Source: Atrina japonica
Lineage: Eukaryota > Mollusca > Bivalvia > Pterioida > Pinnidae
Assembly (NCBI GenBank): GCA_030159075.1
Contig: BROG01000398.1
Span: 272,501-336,500, forward strand
DNA: 64,000 nucleotides
Reading direction: 5' to 3'
In this document: piece by piece, positions 12,541 through 25,190 of the stretch
How the letters are laid out: the number at the start of each line of letters is the position of its first letter
How positions within the stretch are numbered: the stretch's first letter is position 1
The notes under the pieces: generated by a model
The model's database searches: none
What the model saw: only the letters and a program-made list of their open reading frames with translations
Told to the model about the DNA's origin: nothing
Position numbers and translations under genes: made by a program

Positions 12541-13345
12541 ACTGTATATATTTTTTTATTTCTGTATATATTTTTATTTCTGCATACAAATGTATATTTT
12601 TATTTATGTATACACAATAATACCTCGAAGTCCACGGGACCACTGAAAAATTTTGAGGTTTCAAGAGTTTAATGTTTCGAGAATTCTGGAAGTCGACATT
12701 TTCGACTGCTGTAGTTGTCTTAACACTACAAAATAAGGGAGGATTTGGATTTTGTTTTCATAATTCACACGAGTTTTGTAATACACAATCTTTGTACCTA
12801 GTTTTCAAACATAAAAAAATGTGGTAATTAATATATTATCTTTATTATGTATCCAATTAGGCCTATAATGTTGCAGTAGGCAGTAGTCTAGAGTACTGCT
12901 TGGTCTAAAACCTAAAATGCCACTTGGCTGTGGCACTTGTACTCGAAATCGTTGACTATGATGCATCGTTATATAGTTTTTCTGGTTTGATTGATCTTAA
13001 TTAATTAACAATCCTGTCAATCTCTACTGTATTAGGCCACCCGGTTATCAAAACACCTTTTGTTTAATCTTCCTGGTAAGGATCCCGGGGTTGTTCATGC
13101 ATTATTGTTTACAGCCTTGACTTTTTTATAAATTCACCAATAATTACTCGAACATTGAGTTTTGGAGAGTTAAATATAAAGGAATATACAAATCTGGACT
13201 TTGAATCAACTTTGAGGTTTCAAGAACTTTGAAGTTATTTAATTGTAATTGAGAGTTAATTCATTTCATTTATGAAGAAAAAAAAAATTGGGACCTGTAC
13301 GAAACTTCAAGGTTTCGACATTCAAGCCATCAGCAGTCACCTGTA
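12541..13345. mobile_element. Degenerate DNA-transposon remnant with short TA-rich repeats
   Basis: 12541-12615 and 13340-13385 share TGTATATATTTTTATT repeats. Between them, motifs of the type CCTCGAAGTC, TTGAGGTTTCAAGA and CTTCAAGGTTTCGAC recur in both orientations, as expected for subterminal repeats of an old pogo-like element. No transposase frame remains. This is a weak call. Confidence 0.35.
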
Positions 13346-14220
13346 TTTTTTGTTTCTGTATATATTTTTTATTCCTGTATATATTTGCTGTCCTGTTACA
13401 ATGGATCATTTTCATGCCTGGGAGTTTTAGGAGATACTAATTTTATAATTCTGTTTTAGCAGTACGGAAGTTGATCCATATATCTTATCATCTGTTGGTT
13501 CAGAATATATGACCATTATAAAAAAAAAAGTTCATCATCTCAGAACTGCCAACAGCTGTTCCAGGAATTGTATGTATAACGACAGGTGTGCATTGTTAAT
13601 GGACATTTGAATTCCAATTTAAAAAAAAAATGGAAAGAAGAAAAGTCGGAAAACACAAGAAATAAGTAAATATAAGCATTGAACTTTTCTCTAATGCCAA
13701 CTGGACAAAGCAAATTTGTCATGAAGCACCTGTTTCATGGAATTTGTCTTTCCCAGTAATGTAACACATGGAGTTTATCAAAATGACAGACAAAAAATGT
13801 CAAGTGAAAACTGACATGTAGATATGGATTAGGTAATGCTGCTATTGCATTATTGACTTTCTTCCTTGAATTTCATTGGTTAAATTACATGATTTTAGAA
13901 TACGGGAGGGACATAGGCATGTATAATTTTTTAATGGAACAAATGTTTAATTTGCATTTATCTATTTCTAACCTTTTAAAAGTTCAGTGATATCAATTTT
14001 GTATAGCTTCATGTAACAAAAAACTTTGTAAACAAGACATTTTGTCTCTAGAACATTAGTATTGAAGGATTTATCTCTTAACAAGATGGATTTGTTATAA
14101 TTAGATTGGTTGAGTTTTTAGATTGTGGGATTATTTTGTAATACATGTGTATAGCTGACATTTTCTGTATCTATGTTGTGTTCAGGATTCACTACAATTC
14201 ATTTTAATCAAGGATACATC
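13346..14220. other. Unique AT-rich sequence with one duplicated segment
   Basis: A segment of about 65 bp at 13880-13950 containing GACATAGGCATGTATAATTT reappears at about 14350-14418 inside the next array (GGCATAGGCATGTATTATTT). No gene is seen. Confidence 0.4.
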
Positions 14221-14224
14221 ACAC

Positions 14225-15450
14225 AATTCCTCATAATGAGAACTGAATCATGCAAATTCCTCAATGTAATGGTTGAATCATTGTAATTCCTTATTATAAG
14301 GGCTGAATCATGTAATTCCTCATTATAAGGGCTGGATCATTAAATCATTCATTATAACTTACATGATCTAAGATTATGGGAGGGGCATAGGCATGTATTA
14401 TTTTTTAATGGAACAAATTCCATTATAAGGTCTAAATCATGTAATTCCTCATTATAAGGTCTAAATCATGTAATTCCTCATTATAAGGGCTGAATCATAT
14501 AATTCCTCATTATAAGGGCTAAATCAAGTAATTTCTCTTTATAAGGGCTAAATCATGTAATTCTTTATTATAAGGGCTGAATCATGTAATTCCTCATTAT
14601 AAGGGCTAAATCATGTCATTCCTCATTATAAGGGCTAAATCATGTAATTCCTCATTATAAGGGCTAAATCATGTCATTCCTCATTATAAGGGCTAAATCA
14701 ATTCATAAGGGTCATCATCGTAATTCATTATATAAGGGCTGAATCATAAGGGTCATTCCTCATTATAAGGGCTAAATCTAAAGTAATTCCTCATTATTCC
14801 TAAAGGGTTAAATCATGTAATTCTCTCATTAGGGCTAAAAATCAAGGGTTAAATCAGGGTAATTCATTCCTCATTATAAGGGTTAAATCATGTAATTCCT
14901 CATTATAAGGGCTAAATCATGTCATTCCTCATTATAAGGGCTAAATCATGTAATTCCTCACTATAAGGGCTAAATCATGTCATTCCTCATTATAAGGGCT
15001 AAATCATGTAATTCCTAGATATTAATTATAAGGGCTAAATCATGTAATTCCTCACTATAAGGGCTAAATCATGTAATTCCTCTAACTCATGTCATTTCCT
15101 AATTTATAAAGGGCTAAATCATGTAATTCCTCACTATAAGGGCTAAATCATGTCATTCCTCATTATAAGGGCTAAATCATGTCATTCCTAATTATAAGGG
15201 CTAAATCATGTCATTCCTCATTATAAGAGCTAAATCATGTAATTCTTTATTATAAGGGCTAAATCATGAATCATATAATTCCTCATTATAAGGGCTAAAT
15301 CAAGTAATTTCTCATTATAAGGGCTAAATCATGTCATTCCTCATTATAAGGGCTGAATCATGTTATTCCTCTTTATAAGAGCTAAATCATGTAATTCTTT
15401 ATTATAAGGGCTAAATCATGTAATTCCTCATTATCAGGACTGAATCTTTC
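14225..15450. repeat. 29-bp minisatellite
   Basis: About 40 copies of a 29-bp unit containing CATTATAAGGGCTAAATCAT followed by GTAATTCCT or GTCATTCCT. The two variants alternate in several consecutive pairs (about 14600-15000), which hints at a 58-bp higher-order unit. A scrambled zone at about 14700-14870 has partial and fused units. Confidence 0.9.
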
Positions 15451-15499
15451 ATTATTCAATCAGACAATAGATAAACCATTATCATGACAGTCAACAATA

Positions 15500-16370
15500 T
15501 GACTGCTGAAACCACTTAATTAGCATTAGCAGTAAGACCAAACCATGGTAATGAAAACTAATAAGTCAATTGACTGCTGAATCCACTTGATTAATGCTAG
15601 CAGTAAGACGAAACAACCATAATAATGAAAACTCATAAGTCATTTGACCGCTGAATCCACTTGATTAATGTTAGCAGTAAGACTAAACTAAACCATAAAT
15701 ATATGAAAACTCATAAGTCATTTGACTGCTGAATCCACTTGATTAATGCTAGCAGTAAGACGAAACAACCATAATAATGAAAACTCATAAGTCATTTGAC
15801 TGCTGAATCCACTTGATTAATGTTAGCAGTAAGACTAAACAACCATAATAATGAAAACTCATAAGTCATTTGACTGCTGAATCCACTTGATTAATGTTAG
15901 CAGTAAGACTAAACAACCATAATAATGAAAACTCATAAGTCATTTGACTGCTGAATCCACTTGATTAATGTTAGCAGTAAGACTAAACAACCATAATAAT
16001 GAAAACTCATAAGTCAGTTGACTGCTGAATCCACTTGATTAATGTTAGCAGTAAGACTAACAACTATAATAATGAAAACTCATAAGTCAGTTGACTGCTG
16101 AATCCACTTGATTAATGTTAGCAGTAAGACTAAACAACCATAATAATGAAAACTCATAAGTCATTTGACTGCTGAATCCACTTAATTAGTGTTAGCTGTA
16201 ATACCAAACCATGATAATGAGAACTAATAACATCAGGTGACTGCTGAATCCACTGAATTAGCACCAGTAATCAGACTAAACCATGATAATAAAAGCTAAT
16301 AACATCAGGTGACTACTGAATCCACTTAATTAGCACCAACAGTCAAACCAAACCATTGAAATGAAAGCTA
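15500..16370. repeat. 74-bp minisatellite
   Basis: About 11-12 copies of a 74-bp unit containing GACTGCTGAATCCACTTGAT. Central copies (about 15700-16140) are nearly identical; both edges are diverged, as expected if homogenisation acts mainly at the centre. Confidence 0.9.
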
Positions 16371-17176
16371 GCAAGTTTGCATCTCTGATCATGATCAAGT
16401 GTGCAAGATATGCATTGTGAAATTGATTAGCATTCAGCAATACTTAATTGCTAATGGCAGCTTTGTTGTGTAATGTTAAATTGACATTAAAATGATTCTG
16501 AACGCTAAGCAGATTTACAATGTCAGAAATAGTTTGAATTTTATACTGTAAATCCCGTCTTTTGTGGGCATTCTGGTGAGGAAGTTGTTTCTTGATCTTT
16601 TACTGACTGACATTCTTGTCATGGTAAATGTGAAATTGACTGCAGAAAAATAATCTACACATACTTCATTGTTACTTTTATGTTTGGAAAGCAGTAATTT
16701 CCATACATTTTAATTCTATGATTATACCACTAAAATAGATAATAAAATATGAAGACTGTCACAAATGAAAACTTGTATAGAGAGTTCCAGCTATAAATTT
16801 GACACAACGGAGTATTATTACATAACGATATTGCAGAAAGAACTCAACATTCAACAAAGGTAATTAAAAGTTTATGTCTGATACATTGTAGAACTCCAGT
16901 AATTATGCACTACATAAACAGAACATTATGGGGATTGCCAATCCCTATTTTCCTCTGTCTCACAATTTGATTTTTTATTTCATCTGGCGAAGAAAAAAGC
17001 TGTTGGCAATATTTCTGGAGTCTTCATTGTCTTCAGGGATAGTGTACATAAGCCAATTATATCATTTAAATTATCACAATTAAAAGGAACTGATTACCCT
17101 GTTGAGTCTTTAAATATCTTTTGACCATATAGAGGTGTGATTATAGGATATTTGCTGGAGGGTGAAATACATGTAT
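16371..17176. other. Unique AT-rich sequence, no gene seen
   Basis: Nothing is recognised. Confidence 0.4.
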
Positions 17177-17273
17177 AGGTCTACCAAGGTAAAGTGGACA
17201 GACTCACCCCTGTTATGATTTGATTTAGACTTGTTGTGTTTGTAAACATATGCCAATTTACCTTGGTAGACCT
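17177..17273. repeat. Perfect 17-bp inverted repeat
   Basis: AGGTCTACCAAGGTAAA (17177-17193) is exactly mirrored at 17257-17273, with a 63-bp spacer. Outside the arms, GGTGAAA and TTTTCAC are also mirrored, so this may be the tip of a degenerate MITE. Confidence 0.6.
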
Positions 17274-17724
17274 GGTTTTCACAATGACCAACCCAGTACA
17301 TGAATAGATTAATTACCAGTATATAAGCATAATCATATATATATTTTATTCATTACATGAAATTTGTATGATAATTATTGATGATATTGCTTTAAACATA
17401 AACTGAAAAATGTCAAAGTGTGTCTTCTATGACGTCGGCACTGTGCAACATAAGCTTTACAGTGTAATGTGTGAAGCTTTAAAAAGGTGTTATTTCAATG
17501 GAAAAAAACGATGTTTCATTTAAGCTACATGAATTTACAATACAAGTAATTATATCATCTTTTAGCTACTTTAATTCAATTCAAAAAATTGATGATGATT
17601 GCAATTATTCACGATTTTTTTTCTTTTTGAATCTTACTCCAAAAAGTTAAAAACTTGTTACCAATTTGATGAGTTGGTGATATTTCTGGCAGCCAAAATT
17701 CTTCAGCCAGCACAGCTACTGGAT
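17274..17724. other. Unique AT-rich sequence, no gene seen
   Basis: Nothing is recognised. Confidence 0.4.
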
Positions 17725-17830
17725 AAGGGTGCGACTTATCTGAGGGTCAGTGTTCCAGACTAAGATTTGGGGGAAAAGTGGGGGGTGCGACTTATCTACA
17801 GGTGCGACTTATACACGAGTATATACGGTA
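17725..17830. mobile_element. Transposon-end-like repeat with GGTGCGACTTAT motifs
   Basis: GGTGCGACTTAT occurs three times, followed by ACACGAGTATATACGGTA. Sequences of this type recur as DNA-transposon ends in many animal genomes (from memory). No partner end is visible nearby. Confidence 0.4.
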
Positions 17831-17972
17831 TCCTGTATTGTGCAAGAGGTAATACACTTTTTGATAGTTGTTAAAATGGTGAAACTTCCATTTTTAGCTT
17901 ATTCATCCCTGACAACACATTTGGGCTGGTCTGTCATTTACAGAAGAGTCCATTATTTTTCAGGCTTTGTTT

Positions 17973-18345
17973 TGTTAAAATGGTGTTTTGTACACCACAT
18001 TCAACAATGTTTCAGGCTTATAGTGGTGACCAGTTTTTAAATGTTGAGATGAGAACCCAGTTACAATGACCTGGGGGTGGGGGAAGACCACAAGCTTTTT
18101 GCAAGTAAATTGGCAAACCTTCTCACATAATGAGCTTAGGTTCCAGCTGGTCTTGAACCTACACATACTAGAAGTGAGACTGTGGTTCAAAGTGAGAGAC
18201 TATCTACTCGATCAAAGTGAGATGCTAACCACTCAACCAAAGTGAGATGCACTAACCACTCAATTAAAGTGAGATGCACTAACCATTCAACAAAAGTGAG
18301 ATGCTAACCAGTCAACCAAAGTGAGATGTTAACCAATCTACCACA
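17973..18345 (-). mobile_element. tRNA-derived SINE with an amplified A-box
   Basis: Read on the minus strand, the head has GGTTGAGTGGTTAGCATC (A-box-like) and GTAGGTTCAAGACC (B-box-like). The body has AAGGTTTGCCAATTTACTTG and the tail is CATTGTTGAATGTGGTG at about 17985. Body and tail match the SINE at 1886-2415. The head differs in that its A-box segment is repeated in tandem (18185-18345). An open frame across the tail (17975-18190) is incidental. Confidence 0.7.
18185..18345. repeat. 26-28-bp minisatellite made of a SINE A-box segment
   Basis: About six copies of AAAGTGAGATGCTAACCACT with a variable TCAACC link. Reverse-complemented, each unit contains GAGTGGTTAGCATC, the A-box region of the adjoining SINE. 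Confidence 0.75.
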
Positions 18346-18350
18346 GAATT

Positions 18351-18407
18351 CCCCCCCCCCCCCCCCCTCCCCCCATTTCCCCCCCCCCCCCCCCCCCCCC
18401 CCCCCCA
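18351..18407. repeat. Poly-C tract
   Basis: About 57 bases, almost all C, with one CTCCCCCCATTTCC interruption. It lies immediately upstream of the minus-strand SINE head, where it reads as poly-G. The length is likely to be unreliable in sequencing. Confidence 0.9.
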
Positions 18408-18654
18408 TTGTAGTAAGTATGCAGTATATCTGTATGCCAACGTCATTATGAGCTTCTTAAACATGTCGTGTGTGAAATAGGGCAAGCAAATTTAATTATT
18501 TCACTTTTCTTAAGAAGTTGGATATATAATTACAGGAATATCCTTCAAAACATTTCAGTACGTTATTACATATAATTTTAATTGTCATAACCTTTTTTTC
18601 AAGAATCTATACAATATAAATTCTCCAAATATATGATTGTAGTAGGCAAGGAAA

Positions 18655-18740
18655 ATGGGTGGCAAGACCAGGAATAGAACCCAAGATCTTCCCAAAACTA
18701 GCAGGACAATCCTACCAACTAAGCTATCTGGGCTGATACC
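18655..18740 (-). mobile_element. tRNA-headed SINE fragment
   Basis: On the minus strand, TAGCTTAGTTGGTAGGA resembles a tRNA A-box and GGTTCTATTCC a B-box, spaced as in a tRNA. It lacks a clean cloverleaf, so a SINE head or tRNA relic is more likely than a working tRNA. An open frame at 18655-18924 overlaps it by chance. Confidence 0.55.
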
Positions 18741-18789
18741 CTCAGAACTACTACATGACTTAACTTCGGAGTACACCAGTGAATATTTA

Positions 18790-19290
18790 TCTGGTTGTGA
18801 AGCTTCTGTAGATAATTTTAATCATTTGCGGCCTTGGTTCAAATTATACAAAGATGTTTCTTTATCAAAAAATGTCTTTGCCATCTGTGGTCTACTAATT
18901 AAGACATCAGACACAATTGGTTAATCTTAATCTCAGCATGCTCGAATTAAATATTTAAATCAATCTGTCATCTTCATGTCACAGACTATATATGCACTGG
19001 AAAATACCTCCTGTATCAATGAGAAATGTTTTTTTTAGTGATGGCAAAATGATTCGATCTCCCATAATTGTTCAATTAAACCTATACATTTTCGGGATTT
19101 GCCCTACAGATGCACATTCCGTATTCATGTACAAGTCTTGGTGAATTAGAACAAGTGAATTTTTGTGATGGAGTGTAAGTAAATTAGGTCCTTCATTACA
19201 ACTGCACCTGGTGCTTGGTCAGAGGATAACAATAGATCAAAAACTCTTCATCTCAGTAACATGATTATATAATGGAATGTGGCACAGGAA
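18790..19290. other. Unique sequence, no gene seen
   Basis: Nothing is recognised. Confidence 0.4.
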
Positions 19291-19294
19291 AACA

Positions 19295-19640
<346 letters not shown>

Positions 19641-19689
19641 TTTTATATGCTCGTTATAACTGTTGAGTTTTTTTTCAGATGGTCTAATA

Positions 19690-19935
19690 ATTGACAATGC
19701 CTGTCTATCTGTCTCTCTTTCTTTCTGTCTATATGTCTATCTGTCTTTCTTTCTGTCTGTCTGTCTGTATTTCTATGCCTGTCTATTTGTCTGTCTGTCT
19801 TTCTGTCTGTCTATCTGTGTACATTTCTATTTGTCTGTCTGTCTTTCTGCCAGTTTACCTGTCTGTTTGTCTTTCTGTCTGTCTGTCCATATGTCTGTCT
19901 TTCTGTCTGTCTTTCTGTCTGTCTGCCTGTCAACA
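19690..19935. repeat. (CTGT)n degenerate microsatellite
   Basis: Impure CTGT and CTTT repeats without a longer fixed unit. Confidence 0.9.
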
Positions 19936-19989
19936 ATTTGGTTTAACCATTGTATTTAGCTCTGTTATGAGATAACCACTTTGAATATC

Positions 19990-20655
19990 CCAATGTAACT
20001 TGATCTGTCTGTCTTCTGTCTGTCTGTGTTTCTGTCCACTCTTAGTATCACAATGTAACTTCACTTGATCTGTCTGTCTTGTGTCTGTCTGTGTTTCTGT
20101 CCACTCTTAGTATCACATTGTAACTTCACTTGATCTGTCTGTCCTCTGTCTGTCTGTGTTTCTGTCCACTCTTAGTATCACATTGTAACTTCACTTGATC
20201 TGTCTGTCCTCTGTCTGTCTGTGTTTCTGTCCACTCTTAGTATCACATTGTAACTTCACTTGATCTGTCTGTCCTCTGTCTGTCTGTGTTTCTGTCCACT
20301 CTTAGTATCACATTGTAACTTCACTTGATCTGTCTGTCCTCTGTCTGTCTGTGTTTCTGTCCACTCTTAGTATTACAATGTAACTTCACTTGATCTGTCT
20401 GTCCTCTGTCTGTCTGTGTTTCTGTCCACTCTTAGTATTACAATGTAACTTCACTTGATCTGTCTGTCCTCTGTCTGTCTGTGTTTCTGTCCACTCTTAG
20501 TATTACAATGTAACTTCACTTGATCTGTCTGTCTTCTCTCTGTCTGTGTTTCTATCCACTCTTAGTATCACAATGTAACTTCACTTGATCTGTCTGTCTT
20601 CTCTCTGTCTGTGTTTCTGTCCACTCTAAGTATCCCAATGTAACTTCACTTGATA
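19990..20655. repeat. 65-bp minisatellite seeded on CTGT
   Basis: About ten copies of a 65-bp unit. CCACTCTTAGTATCACA recurs at 20036, 20101, 20166 and 20231, and each unit holds a CTGTCTGT block. It appears to have grown from the edge of the preceding CTGT microsatellite plus unique DNA. Confidence 0.9.
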
Positions 20656-20677
20656 ATAGAACATGATGACATTAGTT

Positions 20678-20760
20678 GACAATCAACCTCTGAAAAACAA
20701 TGGACTCTTCTTAAATCAATGACTCACATCAGGCCAAATGTGTCTTTAGGGGTAAATGAG
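20678..20760. mobile_element. TTAAC MITE copy
   Basis: CAACCTCTGAAAAACAATGG on the left and GTCTTTAGGGGTAAATGAGT on the right match the family at 6738-6950. Confidence 0.5.
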
Positions 20761-21424
20761 TTAATGTCATATTTTACTTTATAATATATTCGCCATATTT
20801 ATAAAAAAAAATTTGTCATAGATTATTATGGCAGATTTTGATGATGAAATTAATTATGTGTTCAGAATATCAAAACATTCTATTAATAACAGTTATCATT
20901 AGGATATACAAAACAATGCAATGAAATCTTAGGCATCTCTTGATCACTAAAAACAGTTAAAGGGTAGCTTTTACACTTAATCAGTTTCCTCCATTTTTAG
21001 ATGATGTGAAAAATTTGAAATTTTATATCAAAATTTAAAACGTTATATCCCATATGGGATTATTATCTTCACCATTAAGCAGTAATTTTATCATCATAAC
21101 TGCTGTATTTTGTGGTGTTAGAAGAATTTAATCAATACAGGAAATTGTATATGTATTATAGCTGTTTTCAAGGATTTATCAAGATCTTGTGTAATCCCAG
21201 TATTTTGCAAAAAACCCCATTCAAATATTTTGAAACATCACCCATTGTCTAATAAAAGATTCTTTTCTCTTTCTCTCTCTATCTTTCAATCTATAACTAT
21301 CTCTGTCTGTGTGTTTCTCCGTCTGTCTGTCTCTTGGTCTGTCTGTCTGACTGTCTGTCTGTAAGAAGAATTCAATCAATACAGGAAAATGTATAAGTAT
21401 TATAACTTTATTCATAAACTTTTA
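20761..21424. other. Unique AT-rich sequence with a short CTGT tract
   Basis: 21260-21362 is an impure CT/CTGT microsatellite. A segment around 21120-21150 (GAAGAATTTAATCAATACAG) is repeated at about 21365-21395, bracketing the microsatellite. No gene is seen. Confidence 0.5.
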
Positions 21425-22441
21425 CAGTGAAACATGTCTTGAGAGACTATATTCTAAAACCCATTTAGTTAAGTATTATTATTTGGGTAATACCTCTGTT
21501 GAGAGACCATCTGTCTTGTAAGACCACATTTCACTGGCAGATGGGGTGTTCTCTCAAGTCAGGTTTCATTATAGACTCTTGAGAGACCACTGTCTTGTAA
21601 GACCACATTTCACTGGCAGATGGGGTGTTCTCTCAAGTCAGGTTTCATTATAGACTCTTGAGAGACCATCTGTCTTGTAAGACCACATTTCACTGGCAGA
21701 TGGGGTGTTCTCTCAAGTCAGGTTTCATTATAGACTCTTGAGAGACCACTGTCTTATAAGACCACATTTCACGGGCAGATGGGGTGTTCTCTCAAGACAG
21801 GTTTCATTATAGACTCTTGAGAGACCACTGTCTTGTAAGACCACATTTCAATACCAGATGGGGTGGTTTCTCAAGACAGGTTTCATTATAGACTCTTGAG
21901 AGACCACTGTCTTATAAGACCACATTTCACTGGCAGATGGGGTGTTCTCTCAAGTCAGGTTTCATTATAGACTCTTGAGAGACCACTGTCTTATAAGACC
22001 ACATTTCACTGGCAGATGGGGTGTTCTCTCAAGACAGGTTTCATTATAGACTCTTGAGAGACCACTGTCTTGTAAGACCACATTTCAATACCAGATGGGG
22101 TGGTTTCTCAAGTCAGGTTTCATTATAGACTCTTGAGAGACCACTGTCTTATAAGAGCACATTTCAATACCAGTTGGGGTGTTCTCTCAAGTCAGGTTTC
22201 ATTATAGACTCTTGAGAGACCACTGTCTTATAAGAGCACATTTCAATACCAGATGGGGTGTTCTCTCAAGACAGGTTTCATTATAGACTCTTGAGAGACC
22301 ACTGTCTTATAAGAGCACATTTCACTGGCAGATGGGGTGTTCTCTCAAGTCAGGTTTCATTATAGACTCTTGAGAGACCACTGTCTTGTAAGACCACATT
22401 TCACGGGCAGATGGGGTGGTTTCTCAAGACAGGTTCCACTG
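21425..22441. mobile_element. pogo-like MITE expanded internally by a 79-bp array
   Basis: The left end, CAGTGAAACATGTCTTGAGA, and the right end, CTCAAGACAGGTTCCACTG, are imperfect inverted repeats. Each is flanked by TA (21423-21424 and 22442-22443). The interior is about 12 copies of a 79-80-bp unit (markers GAGAGACCAC and CAGATGGGGTG). Unexpanded relatives of about 175 bp are at 6500-6673 and 48284-48457. The superfamily is inferred from the ends and TA flanks. Confidence 0.75.
21500..22435. repeat. 79-bp minisatellite within the MITE
   Basis: ATAGACTCTTGAGAGACCAC recurs every 79-80 bases (21571, 21650, 21730). Each unit contains facing copies of the MITE subterminal motif (TTGAGAGACCAC and GGTGTTCTCTCAAG), so each repeat can fold back on itself. 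Confidence 0.9.
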
Positions 22442-22443
22442 TA

Positions 22444-23060
22444 ATGCCTAATCTCATGAGTCATACTCAGCACCGCCAAAATGACACTTTTATCAAAATG
22501 ATTGAAAAATTGAAATTTAAAAATAATAAAGTTGAAATTATATAAAAGTTGCATATATATATTATGATAATCAAACCTAATGAACATTGTGTTACCTGCA
22601 CTACAATAAATAAAATGAATATAAGAAAATTATAAGAGCACTTTTTTATGCAAACCCAGAAAACGTTACTATGTTAACCATACTAGTTAATTTTTAAATT
22701 ATTTTGATAAAACATTATTGGAATATTATCAAAAACTTGCTGTAGATTTTTTTTTAAAATCCATTAAATGCCTAAAGAGGCACAATTTCCCATAATGCTA
22801 TATATATGCTATAGTAAGTTTTGAAAATCTTAGATTTGTAAAACTGAATTTTGAGATGACATCTTTCATTAAAAATCTAGGTTTGTTGCTAAGTGATATT
22901 TTTAATATTTTAACAGTTATTCAGATTTCCGAGAAAAAATATATGAAAGAAAGAACTTTGGTTTGCCACCCCTTAAAGAAAAAAAAAATAGAAAAAACAT
23001 CCAGAGATTTTTCTCTTCTGTGTTAGACAAGTCTATAATGGTCTATGGGGTTGTAAGGAT
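22444..23060. other. Unique AT-rich sequence, no gene seen
   Basis: Nothing is recognised. Confidence 0.4.
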
Positions 23061-23129
23061 TCCACTGTAACTGAAAAAAAATGTTGTAACAAAAATAAAC
23101 ATGTAGACTGCACAACATAAAAAGAAAAC

Positions 23130-24655
23130 ATTAACATAAAGTATGTTGTAACAACAGTGACAAAAAAACAAACATACAACCTCCTCCCCTATAAATAAAA
23201 ATACAAACAAAATCATATAGCAAGAACGGTTGTAAATAAAAATACAAACAAAATCATATAGTAAGAACAGAAACAGTAAAAGACATACAACCCCCTCCCC
23301 CTAAAACGAAAAAACAAAAACCAAAGCATATAGTAAGATCTGCTACTTAAACAGACATACCACCCCTTCCCCATAAGAAAAAAAAACACAAACAAAAACA
23401 TATAGTCAGAACAACAACTTAAACTGACATACCACCCCTTCCCCATAAGAAAATAAAAACACAAACAAAAACATATAGTCAGAACAACAACTTAAACAGA
23501 CATAAAACCCCCGTCCCATAAGATAAAAAAAACACAAACCAAAACATATAGTAAGAACAACAGCAAAAAAAGACATACAACCCCTTCCCCATAAGAAAAA
23601 ATAACAAACCAAAACATATAGTAAGAACAACAGCAAAAACAGACATACAACCCCCTCCCCATAGGAAAAAAACACAAACCAAAATATATAGTAAGAACAA
23701 CAGCAAAAACAGACATACAGCCCAACCCCATAACAAAAAAAACAAAAAATCAAAGCACACAAACCAAACCCTATAGTAAGACCTGCAACTTAAACAGACA
23801 TACAACCCCCGTTCCACTAAGATAAAAAACACAAACAAAAACATATAGTAAGAACAACAGCAAAAACAGACATACAACCCCAACCCCATAACAAAAAAAA
23901 CAAAAAAACAAAACACACAAACCAAACCCTATAGTAAGACCTGCAACTTAAACAGACATACAACCCCCTCCCCATAAGATAAAAAAAACACAAACAAAAA
24001 CATATAGTAAGAACAGCAACAGTAGCAGTCTTACAACCCTTCCCCTAAAAAGAAATATATGTGAAAAGAAAATTTTGGTTATCTCAAATTTCGGATATCT
24101 CGAAATAAACAGGGCGATCTCGTGAATTTCAAGATAGCGAGATTCCACTGTATTAAGAACAACAACAATATTAGACATACAACCCACTCCCCTAAAAGGA
24201 AAAACACAAGCAAAAAAATATAGTAAGAATAGCAACAGTAACAGACATGCAAGCCCCTCCCCTAAAAGGAAAAACACAAGCAAAAAAATATAGTAAGAAT
24301 AGCAACAGTAACAGACATGCAAGCCCCTCCCCTAAAAGGAAAAACACAAGCAAAAAAATATAGTAAGAATAGCAACAGTAACAGACACGCAAGCCCCTCC
24401 CCTAAAAGGAAAAACACAAGCAAAAAAATATAGTAAGAATAGCAACAGTAACAGACACGCAGGCCCCTCCCCTAAAAGGAAAAACACAAGCAAAAAAATA
24501 TAGTAAGAACAGCAACAGTAACAGACATGCAAGCCCCTCTCCCTAAAAAGATATACACAAACAGAAACATATACATGTAGTAAGAACAGCAACAATAACA
24601 CACATACAACCCATCCCCCTATAACATATAGTAAGAACACAGCAAAAACATACAT
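23130..24655. repeat. 70-bp minisatellite
   Basis: About 20 copies of a roughly 70-bp unit (ACAGACATACAACCCCCTCC, then an A-rich block and CATATAGTAAGAACA). A homogeneous sub-array with ACAGACATGCAAGCCCCTCC recurs exactly every 70 bases at 24241, 24311 and 24381. Minus-strand open frames rich in Cys, Phe and Tyr across this region follow from the repeat and do not look like a protein family. Confidence 0.9.
24080..24153. mobile_element. Transposon-end fragment within the 70-bp array
   Basis: Non-array sequence with TTATCTCAAATTTCGGATAT and a right edge AGCGAGATTCCACTGTA, which resembles a pogo-like terminus followed by TA. Array units continue on both sides. Confidence 0.45.
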
Positions 24656-25190
24656 ACATCCTCATACCCCTGAAAAGAACAAAAACAATTAAAAAATGAC
24701 AAAAGAAAAACTAACAACAGCAATGCATCACTCAGCCACCTACACAACAACATGTAGCAATAAATCTATATTTTGAAAGTTACACTGATATGTACATGTA
24801 TATCAGTGTGACAGTTACTAAATATATACTTGCCTCATCAGTTTTGGCTTTGAAATCCTGGCAATTAGATTCTTTGAGAATTTTGTATATTTATTTTATT
24901 CCTGTCACTCTGCTCACTTTCTGAAAGGTGATTTAGTTGGTCAAATTTGAGAGAGAAAATCAATGAATTTGTAATACAATTAATTGTCGAACTTGTCATT
25001 AAAAGAAATTTTGTATTAGCCATGATTGCAGACAGGAAAGATTTCAGCCTTTAATTTCTGCTTTGAGCCTTTTTTTTAATTTTGCATTTTCTATCAGGTC
25101 TGATTGCTTGTACGAAAATGAACAAAAACTATGACCAACTTAAAACGAAAGTACTGATGGTATACATGGAAAGATAGCACTGAAACCAAT
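24656..25190. other. Unique AT-rich sequence, no gene seen
   Basis: It contains TGATATGTACATGTATATCA near 24787, an imperfect palindrome. No gene is seen. Confidence 0.4.

Noticed and set aside
17750..18040. 96-codon plus-strand frame
   Set aside because: It runs across a transposon-end-like repeat and the tail of a SINE on the other strand, and no protein motif is present.
23213..24655. Cysteine- and aromatic-rich minus-strand frames resembling membrane proteins
   Set aside because: They are translations of the A-rich 70-bp repeat read in reverse; the apparent hydrophobicity comes from poly-T codons.
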